A stretch of DNA of 64,000 bases. Origin: Synergistes jonesii (GTDB lineage Bacteria; Synergistota; Synergistia; Synergistales; Synergistaceae). Made by a program: the position numbers and the translations under genes. Shown piece after piece: positions 30,437 through 39,595 of the stretch (the stretch's first letter is position 1; each line of letters begins with the position of its first letter). The stretch is from positions 1 through 64,000 of the forward strand of contig NZ_JMKI01000004.1 of the NCBI RefSeq assembly GCF_000712295.1. The letters are read 5' to 3'. A model generated the notes under the pieces. That model saw only the letters and a program-made list of their open reading frames with translations, did no database searches and was not told the DNA's origin.

Positions 30437-31600
30437 TCAAGAAATCCCGCCGCCTGACAGCCCGTCCAGCTCATCCGCATACCACTGCATCATCCTCACC
30501 CGTTCCGGCATATACTTCGCCTGGTTATAAATCTCCCGCACGCCTCCGGCGCTGTGCGCGAGCTGCGTCTCTATCGCGTCCGCGGACCAAAGCCCGGACT
30601 CGTTGAGGATCGTCGACGCCATATGCCGGAAGCCGTGCGCCGTCATCTTATCCGGACCGAAGCCCATAGAGCGTATCGCGATCCGCACGGTATTCTCCGA
30701 CATCGGCCGTGTCGCCGAGCGCTCCGATGGAAAGACGAACTCCGTCCTGACGCCGTCTTCGTCGAGCAGCCGCCGCTCATCCTCCAGAACCTCCGCCGCC
30801 TGGCGCGACAGCGGCACGACATGCTCTCTGTTTCCCTTCATGCGCTCCGCCGGTATGCGCCACTCCCGCCGCGGCAGGTCGAGCTCGCGCCACAGCGCGC
30901 CGCGCACCTCGCCGGGCCGGCAGAAAGTATACGCCGAAAACAGCAGCGCGTTGCGCACCCGGCGCTGTCTATAATACCTTATTCCGCGCATAAGCTCCGC
31001 TACGTCCCGTCGGTCCGTCAGCGCGGCGAAATGCGCGGCGCGCACCGGCATCAGATTGGCAGACAGGCCCGCGGTGGGATCCGCGGGCACCATACCCGTG
31101 GGAATGCCGAACTGAAAAACCGCCGCGAAAATATCCAGCACGCGATGCGCCGTCTCGATAAACCCCTCCCGTTCGACCTCCTTGCAGAGCGCGAGGATCT
31201 CCTTGCCCTTGATAAACGCCGCCGGCCGTCCCGCAAAGCGCGGCAGCAGATACTTATCCAGGCGCATCCGCACCGTCCGGCTGTAATTCGCCGACAGAGG
31301 CAGGATACGCGTCTTATACCATTCCTCCGCCAGCTCGCCGAAGCGCACGTCAGGCACTTCAAGCCCCGTCGCTATCCCCACCTCCCGCTTCTTAAGCGCG
31401 CACGCCTCGCGCGCAGCCTTCAGCGACAGCTCCGGATACCTTCCAAGGGAAAACTTCCGTCGTTTGCCGCCCTTCTGCGTAACGAACCACCAATACTTGA
31501 TGCCGGACGGCACCACCTCGACATACAGGCCGTCTCGGTCGGCCTTCATAAAGCGCTGCTCCTTCGGGCGAAGGTCCCGCACCGCGATCTCAGTCAGCAT
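30437..31600 (-). CDS. int: Tyrosine integrase, P4-like (DUF4102 N-terminus)
   Basis: A 387-residue integrase. The N-terminal arm-binding domain (residues 1-85) is of the P4 type (DGLYVEVVPSGIKYWWFVTQ; GRYPELSLKAAREACALKKR). Catalytic residues: Arg in FCRPGEVRGALW, His-x-x-Arg in TAHGFRHMAS, a Gln/Leu-x-His in LAHSAGGV, and Tyr in REIYNQAKY. It inserts the phage into the 3' end of ssrA, whose end is about 220 bp upstream of the gene. Repeats at 31618-31777 look like its arm sites. Confidence 0.93.
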   Translation of the reverse strand: MLTEIAVRDLRPKEQRFMKADRDGLYVEVVPSGIKYWWFVTQKGGKRRKFSLGRYPELSLKAAREACALKKREVGIATGLEVPDVRFGELAEEWYKTRILPLSANYSRTVRMRLDKYLLPRFAGRPAAFIKGKEILALCKEVEREGFIETAHRVLDIFAAVFQFGIPTGMVPADPTAGLSANLMPVRAAHFAALTDRRDVAELMRGIRYYRQRRVRNALLFSAYTFCRPGEVRGALWRELDLPRREWRIPAERMKGNREHVVPLSRQAAEVLEDERRLLDEDGVRTEFVFPSERSATRPMSENTVRIAIRSMGFGPDKMTAHGFRHMASTILNESGLWSADAIETQLAHSAGGVREIYNQAKYMPERVRMMQWYADELDGLSGGGIS

Positions 31601-31617
31601 CCGCCTTCTCCTCTCTT

Positions 31618-31777
31618 CGGCACTACAAAAAAGATCGTAGTGCCGAAAATTCGATTTTGTAGTGCTGAAAATTCGTGATTAGGCTTGATTGGACTTGAGA
31701 AGGAATGAGAAAGCACAAACCCGCCGTAATCGCAAATTTTCCAGTATTATACAGTATCGTGAGTGGACTTGAGAAGG
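31618..31777. promoter_or_regulatory. Integrase arm-site region: spaced direct repeats
   Basis: Repeat 1 (GTAGTGCYGAAAATTCG) occurs at 31637-31653 and 31659-31675, exactly 22 bp apart (two helical turns), with an inverted CGGCACTAC at 31618-31626. Repeat 2 (GGACTTGAGAAGG) occurs at 31691-31703 and 31765-31777. These sites between int and the attachment core fit arm-type sites for integrase and its accessory factor. Confidence 0.6.
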
Positions 31778-31790
31778 CTTGAGAAACAAA

Positions 31791-31813
31791 TCAAGCCCCG
31801 TGAGGGGGCTTGA
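31791..31813 (-). terminator. Terminator of ssrA
   Basis: On the minus strand, stem TCAAGCCCC/GGGGCTTGA with a five-base loop, followed by TTTGTTTCTC, eleven bases past the tmRNA 3' end. It is phage-side DNA, so it restores termination of the host gene after integration. Confidence 0.75.
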
Positions 31814-31823
31814 TAAAGCGTTC

Positions 31824-31860
31824 TGGTGGAGACGCGGGGAATCGAACCCCGGTCCAACAG
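31824..31860. other. Phage attachment site (right end), within the tmRNA 3' end
   Basis: The T-arm and acceptor end of ssrA (GGTTCGATTCCCC and the CCA end) is the likely crossover core. The matching left att copy is not in this window, as expected if the prophage continues beyond position 1. The exact core length cannot be read from one end alone. Confidence 0.6.
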
Positions 31861-32176
31861 AAGACAATCTGGAGGGCGCTACGTGCGTAGCCTACATTTT
31901 AAATTTCAGGGCTGCGGCTCCCACAGGCAGGATACGCTTTCCCAATCCCCTCCTGTATCTCGGACGGCAGCCGAAGGGCTCTGCTGCGGCCCCAGCCGTC
32001 TTTGTGACGCCCTTCCGGTACCCGACGGCGGAAGCGCCGGAGAGCGCGCTGCTTAATTAAGCAGCGAGTGCGTAATTGTCTTCGACAATTATTGTTTTGG
32101 AGCCGGATTTACGAGGTTTCCCCATCCTCGGCACGCTCCCCCCGACCCTCCGCTGTTGTCGAAACCTGTCGTCCCC
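31824..32176 (-). ncRNA. ssrA: tmRNA (transfer-messenger RNA)
   Basis: A 353-nt one-piece tmRNA. The 5' end GGGGACG pairs with the 3' CGUCUCC ahead of ACCA, forming the acceptor stem. The T-arm reads GGTTCGATTCC. The tag frame ends in IVEDNYALAA followed by TAA (stop at 32057-32059), giving the proteolysis tag ending ALAA. It rescues stalled ribosomes with SmpB, encoded 73 bases upstream. Its 3' end is the prophage insertion site and stays intact. Confidence 0.95.
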
Positions 32177-32248
32177 GGAGAAGCTCAATATGCGCGCCGT
32201 GCGCTTATATTGGCTTGCGGCATAAAAGCCGCGGGCGGGAATAGTTCC

Positions 32249-32725
32249 CTAATAATCGTCTTCGCCGCGTGACCTGCGGCGCAGCGCCCTTGACATCTCG
32301 CGCTCCGCGTCACGCTCTGCGGCGCTGCCGCGCTTGTCGTGGAGCTGCTTTCCCTTAGCTACGGCAAGCTCTATCTTTGCGCGCCTGCCCTCTTTAAGGT
32401 ACATTTTCAACGGCACGAGCGTCAAACCTTTTTCGCGCGTCTTTTCGACGAACCTGCGTATCTCAGCTTTGTGGACAAGCAGCTTGCGCGCGCGAAGCGG
32501 GTCTTTGTTGTAGATCGTACCTTTTTCGTAAGGCGAGATGTGAACGTTGTAGAGCCACAGCTCGCCCCTTTCGACGGCCGCAAAGCCGTCTTTGAGGTTA
32601 ACTCTGCCGTCTCTGACGGATTTTATTTCCGTTCCCGATAAAACAATGCCAACTTCGAAGGAGTCCAATATAAAATATTCATGTCTCGCCTTCCGATTCT
32701 GCGCGACTGTTTTATCATCAGGCAC
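32249..32725 (-). CDS. smpB: SsrA-binding protein SmpB
   Basis: 158 residues from GTG 32725, where GAGGTG is six bases upstream; GTG 32734 is less well placed. Family signatures are [40 protein letters not shown] and the basic tail [20 protein letters not shown]. It binds tmRNA and delivers it to stalled ribosomes. It is transcribed toward ssrA from a good promoter; both form one functional locus. Confidence 0.96.
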   Translation of the reverse strand: MPDDKTVAQNRKARHEYFILDSFEVGIVLSGTEIKSVRDGRVNLKDGFAAVERGELWLYNVHISPYEKGTIYNKDPLRARKLLVHKAEIRRFVEKTREKGLTLVPLKMYLKEGRRAKIELAVAKGKQLHDKRGSAAERDAEREMSRALRRRSRGEDDY

Positions 32726-32745
32726 ATTTTTCACCTCGTTGCAGG

Positions 32746-32774
32746 ATTATACCTTTTTGAGCAAAATTAGTCAA
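32746..32774 (-). promoter_or_regulatory. smpB promoter (sigma-70)
   Basis: Minus strand: TTGACT (32769-32774), 17-bp spacer, TATAAT (32746-32751). It gives a leader of about 15-20 nt to the smpB start. Confidence 0.8.
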
Positions 32775-32922
32775 ATATTATTTCAGATAAGCGCAACCCT
32801 GCCGAAAGAAAACGAAAAAGTTGCGTTCCACCGTCTAAGCGATACGAATTTCCGCTGGACATCGTGCGACTTTTAGTCAAAAATATATCTGAGACAAATT
32901 TGTATTTTAGGAGGCTTTTCCT

Positions 32923-35730
32923 TTGGATATAAACGACATCTTCCGTGCGATGGGCAGGAGGCGCGAGTGGACTCAGGGCGACGGCGACAACGGCGAAGGC
33001 TGGGAGGCCCCCCCACGCGTGCCGACGGCGCTGCCGCCGGTCAAAAAAACGTGGTTCGCCGTCGCCGCGATATTTGTACTCTTCGGCGTCGCGCTCCCGT
33101 GGCTCGCCTCCTTTCTGACGGAGCTCTGCTGGTTTGAGTCACAGGGCTTCGAATCGGTGTTCTGGCGGCGCTTCTTCGCGTGGTGGGAGCTCTTCGCAGC
33201 CGCAGCGGCCGTCGCTTTCGCGATATTCGCGCTGAACTGGACGGCCGCGCTTCGCAGCGCGTCCGCACAGGACGGAGAATTTTCCGGCGCGCAGCTGCGA
33301 AGGCTCAGGCGCGTCGCGCTCGGCGCGGCTTTCGCCTTCGCGCTGGTGAACGCCTTCTCGGCGGCGGGGATGTGGCCGGAATTTTTGAAGTTCGCGCACC
33401 CGACGCCGTTCGGCGAAAAGGATCCTCTCTTCGGTATAGATGCCGGCTTTTACGTCTTCACTCTGCCGTTCCTCAGCTTCATACAGGAATGGCTGCGCGG
33501 TGTTCTTATATTCGCGCTCGTTGGCACCGCCGCGGCGTACTTTGCGGCGCGCGCCGCTTCTTTCGCTCCGGGGAGATTTTTCGTCGCCCCTCGCGCCCGC
33601 CTGCACCTTACGGCCTTGGCTTCCGCGGCGCTCGCGCTGTGGGGCGCCGGCTGCTGGCTCGCGCGCTATGAGCTGCTCTTTTCGCCGACCGGCGTCGTCT
33701 TCGGCGCGGGCTACACGGACGAACATGTGATACTACCGGCCCTCACCGTGCTGGCCTTTGCGCTGTTCGCCGCCGCGGCTCTGCTCTTCGTGAACTTTTT
33801 CAAGCCGGCCTGGAAGTTCTCCGCAATCCTCATCGGCGCGCTGCTCGTTGCGGGCTTCGCGTCGCGCACGCTTCTGCCCGGAGTGGTGCAGCAGTACGTC
33901 GTCAAGCCGAACGAGTACGAGAGGGAGAAAAAATATCTTGACTTCCATCTCGAATTTACACGGCGGGGCTTCGGGCTCAACCGCGTGACCTCGGTGGCCT
34001 TTACGCCGGAAGCGGAGGTGACGGCCGCCGAGCTCGCGGCCGAGAACGAAACTGTGCGGGATATACGCATGTGGGATTACTCGCCGCTGCTGCGCACCTA
34101 TAAGCAGCTCCAGGCGATAAGGACCTATTACAACTTCCACGACGTATTCATCGACCGCTATTCGGTCAACGGACGCGGCCGTCAGGTGATACTCGGCGTG
34201 CGCGAGCTCGACCTTTCGAAGCTTCAAAATCCGACGTGGGTGAACACGCATCTTGAATTCACGCACGGCTTCGGCGTCGTGATGAACCCGGTCAACGAAA
34301 TAGCGGAAGGGGGGATGCCCCTATTCTTCATGAAGGATATCCCGGTGCGCTCGACGGTCGACATACCGCTGTCGCGTCCCGAGGTCTATTACGGCACGGG
34401 GCGCTACTCCTACGTCCTCGTCAAGACCGGCGTCAAGGAATTCGACTACCCAATGGGAGATTCTAACGTGCGCACGACTTACGACGAGAACGGCGGGGTG
34501 CCGATAGGCTCGCTGTGGAAGAGAATCCTTTTCGCGCTCCGCTTCCACGATTCCGAGATACTCTTCACCGGAGCCCTTAATAAAGAAAGCCGCATACTTT
34601 ACAACAGAAATATTCGCGAAGCCTTCGCGAAGGTGGCGCCATTCCTTATATACGACGCAGAGAGCTATCCGGTCCTCGCCGGCGGGCGCATCAAGTGGGT
34701 GCAGGAGGCTTTCACGTGGACGGAGCGCTATCCATATTCTAAGCCCTTTGCCGCGAACGACGCGACTCTTTCGCACTTCTTCGGCGTGAACTACCTGCGC
34801 AACAGCGTCAAAGGAGTCGCCGACGCCTACACGGGGCAGCTGGAATTCTTCGCCTTCGACGAGAGCGACCCGATCCTTTGCACGTGGAAGAAGATTTTCC
34901 CCGCGCTATTCAGGGACAAATCGGGAATCTCCGATGAAATGCGCGCGCATCTGCGCTACCCGGAGGATTTCTTCGAGGTGCAGACGGAGGTCTATACGAC
35001 CTATCATATGACGGACACGAACACTTACTACAACCGCGAGGACGTCTGGGAGGTCACGCCGGTCGGCCGCGAGAAGCGCATAGAGCCGAACTACGTGACG
35101 ATGAAGCTGTGGGGACAGAAGTCGCCGGAATTCGCGATAATCGTCCCCTACATGCCGCTCGGGCGCGACAACCTTATAGGCTGGATGGCCGGACGCTGCG
35201 ACCCGGAAAATTACGGCGAACTGCTCGTCTACCATTTCCCGAAGCAGAAGCTGATATACGGCCCGGGGCAGGTCGAAGCCCTTATCGATCAGAACCCGGA
35301 GATATCCGCGCAGCTTTCGCTGTGGAGCCAGCGCGGCTCGGACGTTATACGCGGCGATCTGCTCGTCATCCCTATAGGCAGATCGCTGCTCTACGTGCAG
35401 CCCCTCTACCTTAAAGCGGAGAAGGGGGAGCTGCCCGAGCTGAAGCGCGTCATCGTCTCAACGGGAGGACGCGTAGCGTGGGGCGAGAACTTCGGCGCGG
35501 CGCTAGAAAAGCTGATGGGGCGTAAAGTGGCGACATCCGCGGCCCCGAAGGCGAAGGCCGCCGAAGAGGGCGCCGCCGAAGCGCCGGATATAAAATCTCT
35601 CGCGCGCAAAGCCGCGCTCCTCTACGACGAGGCGATCTCGGCGCAAAAGAACGGAGAGTGGGCGGCCTACGGAGAAAAGATAAAGAAGCTGGGGGAGGTG
35701 CTGTCTAAGCTGAAGGGGCCTGAAGAGTGA
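32923..35730 (+). CDS. UPF0182-family large membrane protein
   Basis: A 935-residue protein. The first ~320 residues hold about seven membrane spans (for example AVAAIFVLFGVALPWLASFL, ALVGTAAAYFAARAA), and the rest is a large extracytoplasmic part with the UPF0182 landmarks QYVVKPNEYEREKKYLDFHL, TYYNFHDVFIDRY and NPEISAQLSLWSQRGSDVIR. The family's function is unknown. TTG 32923 is the start, with AGGAGG eight bases upstream. The next gene overlaps its stop. Confidence 0.9.
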   Translation: MDINDIFRAMGRRREWTQGDGDNGEGWEAPPRVPTALPPVKKTWFAVAAIFVLFGVALPWLASFLTELCWFESQGFESVFWRRFFAWWELFAAAAAVAFAIFALNWTAALRSASAQDGEFSGAQLRRLRRVALGAAFAFALVNAFSAAGMWPEFLKFAHPTPFGEKDPLFGIDAGFYVFTLPFLSFIQEWLRGVLIFALVGTAAAYFAARAASFAPGRFFVAPRARLHLTALASAALALWGAGCWLARYELLFSPTGVVFGAGYTDEHVILPALTVLAFALFAAAALLFVNFFKPAWKFSAILIGALLVAGFASRTLLPGVVQQYVVKPNEYEREKKYLDFHLEFTRRGFGLNRVTSVAFTPEAEVTAAELAAENETVRDIRMWDYSPLLRTYKQLQAIRTYYNFHDVFIDRYSVNGRGRQVILGVRELDLSKLQNPTWVNTHLEFTHGFGVVMNPVNEIAEGGMPLFFMKDIPVRSTVDIPLSRPEVYYGTGRYSYVLVKTGVKEFDYPMGDSNVRTTYDENGGVPIGSLWKRILFALRFHDSEILFTGALNKESRILYNRNIREAFAKVAPFLIYDAESYPVLAGGRIKWVQEAFTWTERYPYSKPFAANDATLSHFFGVNYLRNSVKGVADAYTGQLEFFAFDESDPILCTWKKIFPALFRDKSGISDEMRAHLRYPEDFFEVQTEVYTTYHMTDTNTYYNREDVWEVTPVGREKRIEPNYVTMKLWGQKSPEFAIIVPYMPLGRDNLIGWMAGRCDPENYGELLVYHFPKQKLIYGPGQVEALIDQNPEISAQLSLWSQRGSDVIRGDLLVIPIGRSLLYVQPLYLKAEKGELPELKRVIVSTGGRVAWGENFGAALEKLMGRKVATSAAPKAKAAEEGAAEAPDIKSLARKAALLYDEAISAQKNGEWAAYGEKIKKLGEVLSKLKGPEE

Positions 35731-36161
35731 TGTTACTTCTCTTCGGGGCCTTCGCGGCGCTTGTAGCCGCGCTCTTGGGGCTGTGCTTTTACGTCTTTTC
35801 CGCCTATGTGATGTACAGGATAGGGGATAAATTCGGAATTGGCTCCTTTTTCGAGTTCTTGATACCTTTTTACAACCTGCTGCTGCTCTGCGACTGTGCG
35901 GGGGTGACGCGATGGACCGCCGCGGCGATGGCCTTCGCTCCTTTTGCCGCGCTCTTGTCTCTTTTTGCGCGCGGCGCCTTTCGCAGCGTCGTGCTGTGCT
36001 CTGCCGCGGCGCTCTTTATTTTTTCGTGGGGCTATCTGTGGGGAAGCGTCGCGCGCAGGCTCGGGAAAAATTTTCTGCTCTGGGGAGCGAGCTCCGTTCT
36101 CTTCGGAGGCATACCCGTCCTCTTCCTCGCCTTCGACCAATCGCTGCCTCCGAGGCGTTGA
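35727..36161 (+). CDS. Small integral membrane protein, 144 aa
   Basis: A 144-residue protein with about four membrane spans (ALVAALLGLCFYVFSAYVMY; AMAFAPFAALLSLFA; VVLCSAAALFIFSWGYLWG; VLFGGIPVLFLAF). Its ATG overlaps the UPF0182 stop, so the two are translationally coupled and likely work together. The GIGSFFEFLIPFYNLLLLC motif resembles small DUF5684-type membrane proteins. Function unknown. Confidence 0.75.
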   Translation: MMLLLFGAFAALVAALLGLCFYVFSAYVMYRIGDKFGIGSFFEFLIPFYNLLLLCDCAGVTRWTAAAMAFAPFAALLSLFARGAFRSVVLCSAAALFIFSWGYLWGSVARRLGKNFLLWGASSVLFGGIPVLFLAFDQSLPPRR

Positions 36162-36185
36162 CAGCGCACGGCATAAATATAAAAT
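36158..36185 (+). promoter_or_regulatory. Promoter for the exported-protein pair
   Basis: TTGACA (36158-36163), 16-bp spacer, TAAAAT (36180-36185). Transcription would start near 36192. This excludes the ATG at 36191 and supports the GTG at 36221 as the start of the next gene. Confidence 0.7.
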
Positions 36186-36220
36186 ACGTGATGAAAAAGA
36201 TTATATATTGGGGTGTTTCT

Positions 36221-37078
36221 GTGAGATTCTTTAAAATACTTTTTTTGACGATAGCAGTGACGGCGCCCTTTTCTCTCCGGGCTTCCGCCGCCTCGACCGC
36301 GAGCCTGGACGCGATGATACACGAACAGATGTCAGGCGAGACGCAGGGCGCGCCGCTTTCGCACGACGCGGCGCAGGGGGACGGCGCTCATAATAGCAGC
36401 GAAGCGGCGAAGGGCGCCGAAGAGGCGCGGCCGCAGGCGCATGAGGAAGGGGCGGCCTCTCCCGCGGAGCAGCCGGCGGCGAGCGCAGCGCTGGAGGAGC
36501 CGGCGCCGGCCGAGCTGCCGGAGGTATACGAAATATCGCTCGGGCTTATCGCCGACGCAGACAGGCGCGGAAAGACGCGCTCTCTCTCCGAAGAATTTTA
36601 CGCGTCAGGGCGCCGCGACAAGGCCGCGTCCGTTATCGGACGCGCGCTCGGAGAGGAGAATGATTTTTCCCTTCACTACCTCGGCTCCTTCTGCCTGAAG
36701 ACCCTTCCGGCCGCAGGCGACAGGGAGGCGCAGGCGGAATTCCTGACCGGGCTGATGCGCGGCTATTCGAGGTGCGGCGTGCTGATGTTCACGACAGATG
36801 CGGTCAAGGCTTTCGCCGTTTATCCTCCGAGCCGCGGAAGCGCGTGGAAGGCCGTTCCCGACGGCGCCGCGCGGGCTGCCAAAGGCGAACGCGTTTACAA
36901 AGGCGACGCAGTCGTCTTCATCCCCTTCCCCTACGGCACGAGATTCACAGTAGACCTTACCGCGAAGAACGGCGCGAACGTGAAGATGTGGAAGATTCTT
37001 CCCGGGAGCTCCGTCGTCAGAAACTGGCAGGGCGGAGTATGGGAAAAGGAGATCACCGTTGTAGGAGCGGTGAAATGA
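36221..37078 (+). CDS. Exported protein of unknown function, 285 aa
   Basis: Starts at GTG 36221 (GGGGTG upstream). It has a signal peptide (RFFKILFLTIAVTAPFSLRA), then a 70-residue Ala/Glu/Pro-rich linker, then a folded part with VYEISLGLIADADRRGKTRS and a C-terminal beta-rich region (AVVFIPFPYGTRFTVDLTAK). No family recognised. It is followed 19 bases later by a second exported protein gene. Confidence 0.65.
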   Translation: MRFFKILFLTIAVTAPFSLRASAASTASLDAMIHEQMSGETQGAPLSHDAAQGDGAHNSSEAAKGAEEARPQAHEEGAASPAEQPAASAALEEPAPAELPEVYEISLGLIADADRRGKTRSLSEEFYASGRRDKAASVIGRALGEENDFSLHYLGSFCLKTLPAAGDREAQAEFLTGLMRGYSRCGVLMFTTDAVKAFAVYPPSRGSAWKAVPDGAARAAKGERVYKGDAVVFIPFPYGTRFTVDLTAKNGANVKMWKILPGSSVVRNWQGGVWEKEITVVGAVK

Positions 37079-37097
37079 CAAAGGAGGCGATGCTCTT

Positions 37098-37841
37098 ATG
37101 AAAAAATTTATCGCGCTCGCAGCCGTTGCGCTCGTAGCGATGTCCGGCACGCCCTCCGCGGCGCCCGCCGACACGTGCTGGGATGAGTTCATCGCGCGCG
37201 AGGCGGAAAGAGAGAAAATCCGCGCCGAAGGGCCGGAATATTTTTCGAAGATAGCGCTGCTTGCGCCGCAGGGCGGCGACGCCGAGCTGTGGAGGCTCTC
37301 CTGCTCGGCCCCGACGCAGGAGATGCGCGCCGCCGCTTCGGCGGCTCTTGTAAAAAAATGGTTTCCCGGCGGCGATCCGGCCAACTGGGAATCCGTGACG
37401 GGATTTTTCCCGAGCTCAAGCTTCACGCCGAAGCAGCTCGTAGCGGTGAACGCGCTCTTTAACGCGGTGGATGCGCTCTCGCGTGTCGAGGGGGGAAAAT
37501 ATTCCGCCGCCTGGCTGATGACGCGCTTCGCAAAATCGTCGCGGGCCAAGCTCTGCTTCATAGACGAGATGCCGGAGTATTTCAGAAAAGTCCTCGACGA
37601 TCTGATCGCCGAGACGAAAATGCCCGGGGACTGGTCGAGCAGCAGAATTGCAGGGCCTTACCCCTTTGTGCCGCTCTATGGCGGAGAGAGGTCGATGAGT
37701 TACGCGACGGCTAACGGCCTGCAGTTCCTCGACGGCGCCGGAGCCGTGGCGAACTTCGGCCCCTACGCCTGGGACAGGGCGCGCGGCTTCGTCTACCGCA
37801 TCGTAGACCGTAGCGACCGAGGATTCTGGCTGCGCGACTGA
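37098..37841 (+). CDS. Exported protein of unknown function, 247 aa
   Basis: 247 residues with a clear signal peptide (KKFIALAAVALVAMSGTPSA). The mature part has WDEFIAREAEREKIRAEGPE, a helical repeat-like middle (ALVKKWFPGGDPANWESVTG) and ends DRSDRGFWLRD. No family recognised. It forms an operon with the preceding exported protein and ends before a convergent hairpin. Confidence 0.7.
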   Translation: MKKFIALAAVALVAMSGTPSAAPADTCWDEFIAREAEREKIRAEGPEYFSKIALLAPQGGDAELWRLSCSAPTQEMRAAASAALVKKWFPGGDPANWESVTGFFPSSSFTPKQLVAVNALFNAVDALSRVEGGKYSAAWLMTRFAKSSRAKLCFIDEMPEYFRKVLDDLIAETKMPGDWSSSRIAGPYPFVPLYGGERSMSYATANGLQFLDGAGAVANFGPYAWDRARGFVYRIVDRSDRGFWLRD

Positions 37842-37875
37842 TCCGCGCAGACAGATGCGTCGTAAAGCAAAGTCT

Positions 37876-37906
37876 GCCGCGCCATGGCGAAATGCCTTGG
37901 CGCGGC
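37876..37906. terminator. Convergent hairpin terminator
   Basis: Stem GCCGCGCCA/TGGCGCGGC with a 13-nt loop between two convergent genes (37841 and 37935). T-richness after the stem is modest on both sides, so efficiency is uncertain. Confidence 0.55.
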
Positions 37907-37934
37907 GGCTCGTCCGTTATAGGCGTAAAAATTT

Positions 37935-38852
37935 TTACCCTTCGTCCATTTCTTCGAGGATGTCGGCGGTTTCCGACAGCGCTTCGGCTTCGATCTCGTC
38001 GGTGTCCCTTCCATCCTTTTCCATCTTCGCAAGACGCTTTTTCGCCTTTTCGATCCGATCGAGGATTCCCGCGTCCTCGTAGCCTTCGCGCAGCGCTTTT
38101 TTATCTTTTTCATCGGAGAGGTTGTCGGTCAGGTAGGCGAAGAGAAAGGCCGGCGCGCTTATCGCCGTGAGGCGCTTGTCAGTCTTGCACCACGGGTCAG
38201 CGAGGTACGCCGCGTCGTTCACCGCGTCCTCCATGTCCTCGTCGATCTCGTCGTCTGTGTCCGGGAAATCCCAGATGCCGGTGATGAAGAGGGGGACGCA
38301 GGGAGAGAGCGATATCGCGTAGTTCGTCGCGTCGCGTACCTCTTCGGGGGAGGCGCTCTTTTCGAGCAGCGCGATCGCGCGCGCGTGCTCGCCGGCGACT
38401 GACTCTGCCGAATCCGTTTCAAGATATGTCATTATGTCGTCGTAGAGCTCAAGGTCGAGCATCGTGCGGTAGAGCAGGGTACGGCTCGGGTAAAGCCCCT
38501 CTTCGTCGAAGCTCGCGAACTCCTTGGCCGTTTCGTAAGCTTCGTCGACGTGCCCCTCCGCGAGAAGAGAGTAGCCGAGATTCGTCAGCACCGTCATGTA
38601 GACGAGCGCGTCCCTGTCGCCCTCGACGAAGGCCGGGATCTCTTTGGCGTCGACTACAGCGCGTATCGAATCGAGAGCCTCCCTCAGCATGTCGAGGTTT
38701 TGGACGCCGTCCTCGTACGCCATCGACTCCCATACGGCGAGTTTGCCGTATGGGCTGTTGGGGTCGAGCGTGAGGAGCTCTTCGCCGATTTTTTTTATTT
38801 CCTCGTCGCTCTCGGCTTCGTCGAGTCTGTTCAAAAGCTCTTCTTTTGTCAT
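37935..38852 (-). CDS. Cytoplasmic TPR-like helical protein, about 305 aa
   Basis: A strongly acidic, all-helical protein starting at ATG 38852 (GGAG six bases upstream; ATG 38864 is an alternative). Repeats such as SDEEIKKIGEELLTLDPNSP, ALVYMTVLTNLGYSLLAEGH and LLYRTMLDLELYDDIMTYLE resemble tetratricopeptide units. The end is a charged coiled coil. It probably mediates protein contacts; no specific role is visible. Confidence 0.65.
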   Translation of the reverse strand: MTKEELLNRLDEAESDEEIKKIGEELLTLDPNSPYGKLAVWESMAYEDGVQNLDMLREALDSIRAVVDAKEIPAFVEGDRDALVYMTVLTNLGYSLLAEGHVDEAYETAKEFASFDEEGLYPSRTLLYRTMLDLELYDDIMTYLETDSAESVAGEHARAIALLEKSASPEEVRDATNYAISLSPCVPLFITGIWDFPDTDDEIDEDMEDAVNDAAYLADPWCKTDKRLTAISAPAFLFAYLTDNLSDEKDKKALREGYEDAGILDRIEKAKKRLAKMEKDGRDTDEIEAEALSETADILEEMDEG

Positions 38853-38901
38853 CAGATACTCCATCCTCTCGGTTTGTTTTAAATCGTCCGCCTATTATAC
38901 G

Positions 38902-39456
38902 TTAAACGCCGGATACGACCAACAGCAATGTGTTGCCCCCTTGGAGCTTCATTATATAGGCGAGGTCGCCGTGCCTGAGCTGCCTCTGTCTGCCGTCGAG
39001 CGCCGGCCCGTTGATGCCTAACTGCTCGAGCAGCTTCTGCGCCTCTTTTGCCGAGGTCTGAGGTTCGAAGGACATTATCAGCTGCTGGCAGAGACTTGCG
39101 AATTCTTCGTCTTCGTCCGGTCCTGCGGCGCCGAATCTATGCGCTTTGGGCACACGCCGCTCGACGGCGTAGGAGACCGCGGCGTTCTTGATCATTTTCG
39201 TCTCCGGCGCCGTGTTGAAGAAGAGCTGTATCGATTCGTTGTAGTCTATTGCGTAGCTCCCGCCGTCAAAATGCAGGATTTCCTTTTCTATGCGCTCGTC
39301 CGAAAGAGGATATTTTACCCTTTTTGCCGCGATCTTCAAATTCATCGTGAATATGGAAAGCGAGACGCCCGTTCCTTCTTTTTCGTCGCAGCAGCCTGCG
39401 TAGGGGCGCAGCGCGCAGGCGGCGACGACCAGGCAGAGCAGAAAAAATTTTTTCAT
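38902..39456 (-). CDS. Exported protein of unknown function, 184 aa
   Basis: Starts at ATG 39456 with GAGGTGG upstream. It has a signal peptide (KKFFLLCLVVAACALRPYAG) and a mature part with SLSIFTMNLKIAAKRVKYPL and IQLFFNTAPETKMIKNAAVS. The C-terminus LGINGPALDGRQRQLRHGD then LAYIMKLQGG is beta-like. No family recognised. Confidence 0.65.
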   Translation of the reverse strand: MKKFFLLCLVVAACALRPYAGCCDEKEGTGVSLSIFTMNLKIAAKRVKYPLSDERIEKEILHFDGGSYAIDYNESIQLFFNTAPETKMIKNAAVSYAVERRVPKAHRFGAAGPDEDEEFASLCQQLIMSFEPQTSAKEAQKLLEQLGINGPALDGRQRQLRHGDLAYIMKLQGGNTLLLVVSGV

Positions 39457-39595
39457 TGTGACGGCCACCTCATTTCTCAGCTAAGTATCCCGGGCGCGAG
39501 ATTTAGCGGATTTCAATCCAGATTATAGCAGACGCGCAGGTTAAAATAGTTTTTTTAGGGTAGAATATCATTTGAATTGCGGAAGGAGTGTTGCA

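Noticed and set aside
31824-31860. Stand-alone tRNA gene at the prophage end
   Set aside because: The T-arm and CCA end belong to the tmRNA: the acceptor 5' strand is 350 nt away at 32176, with the ALAA tag frame between.
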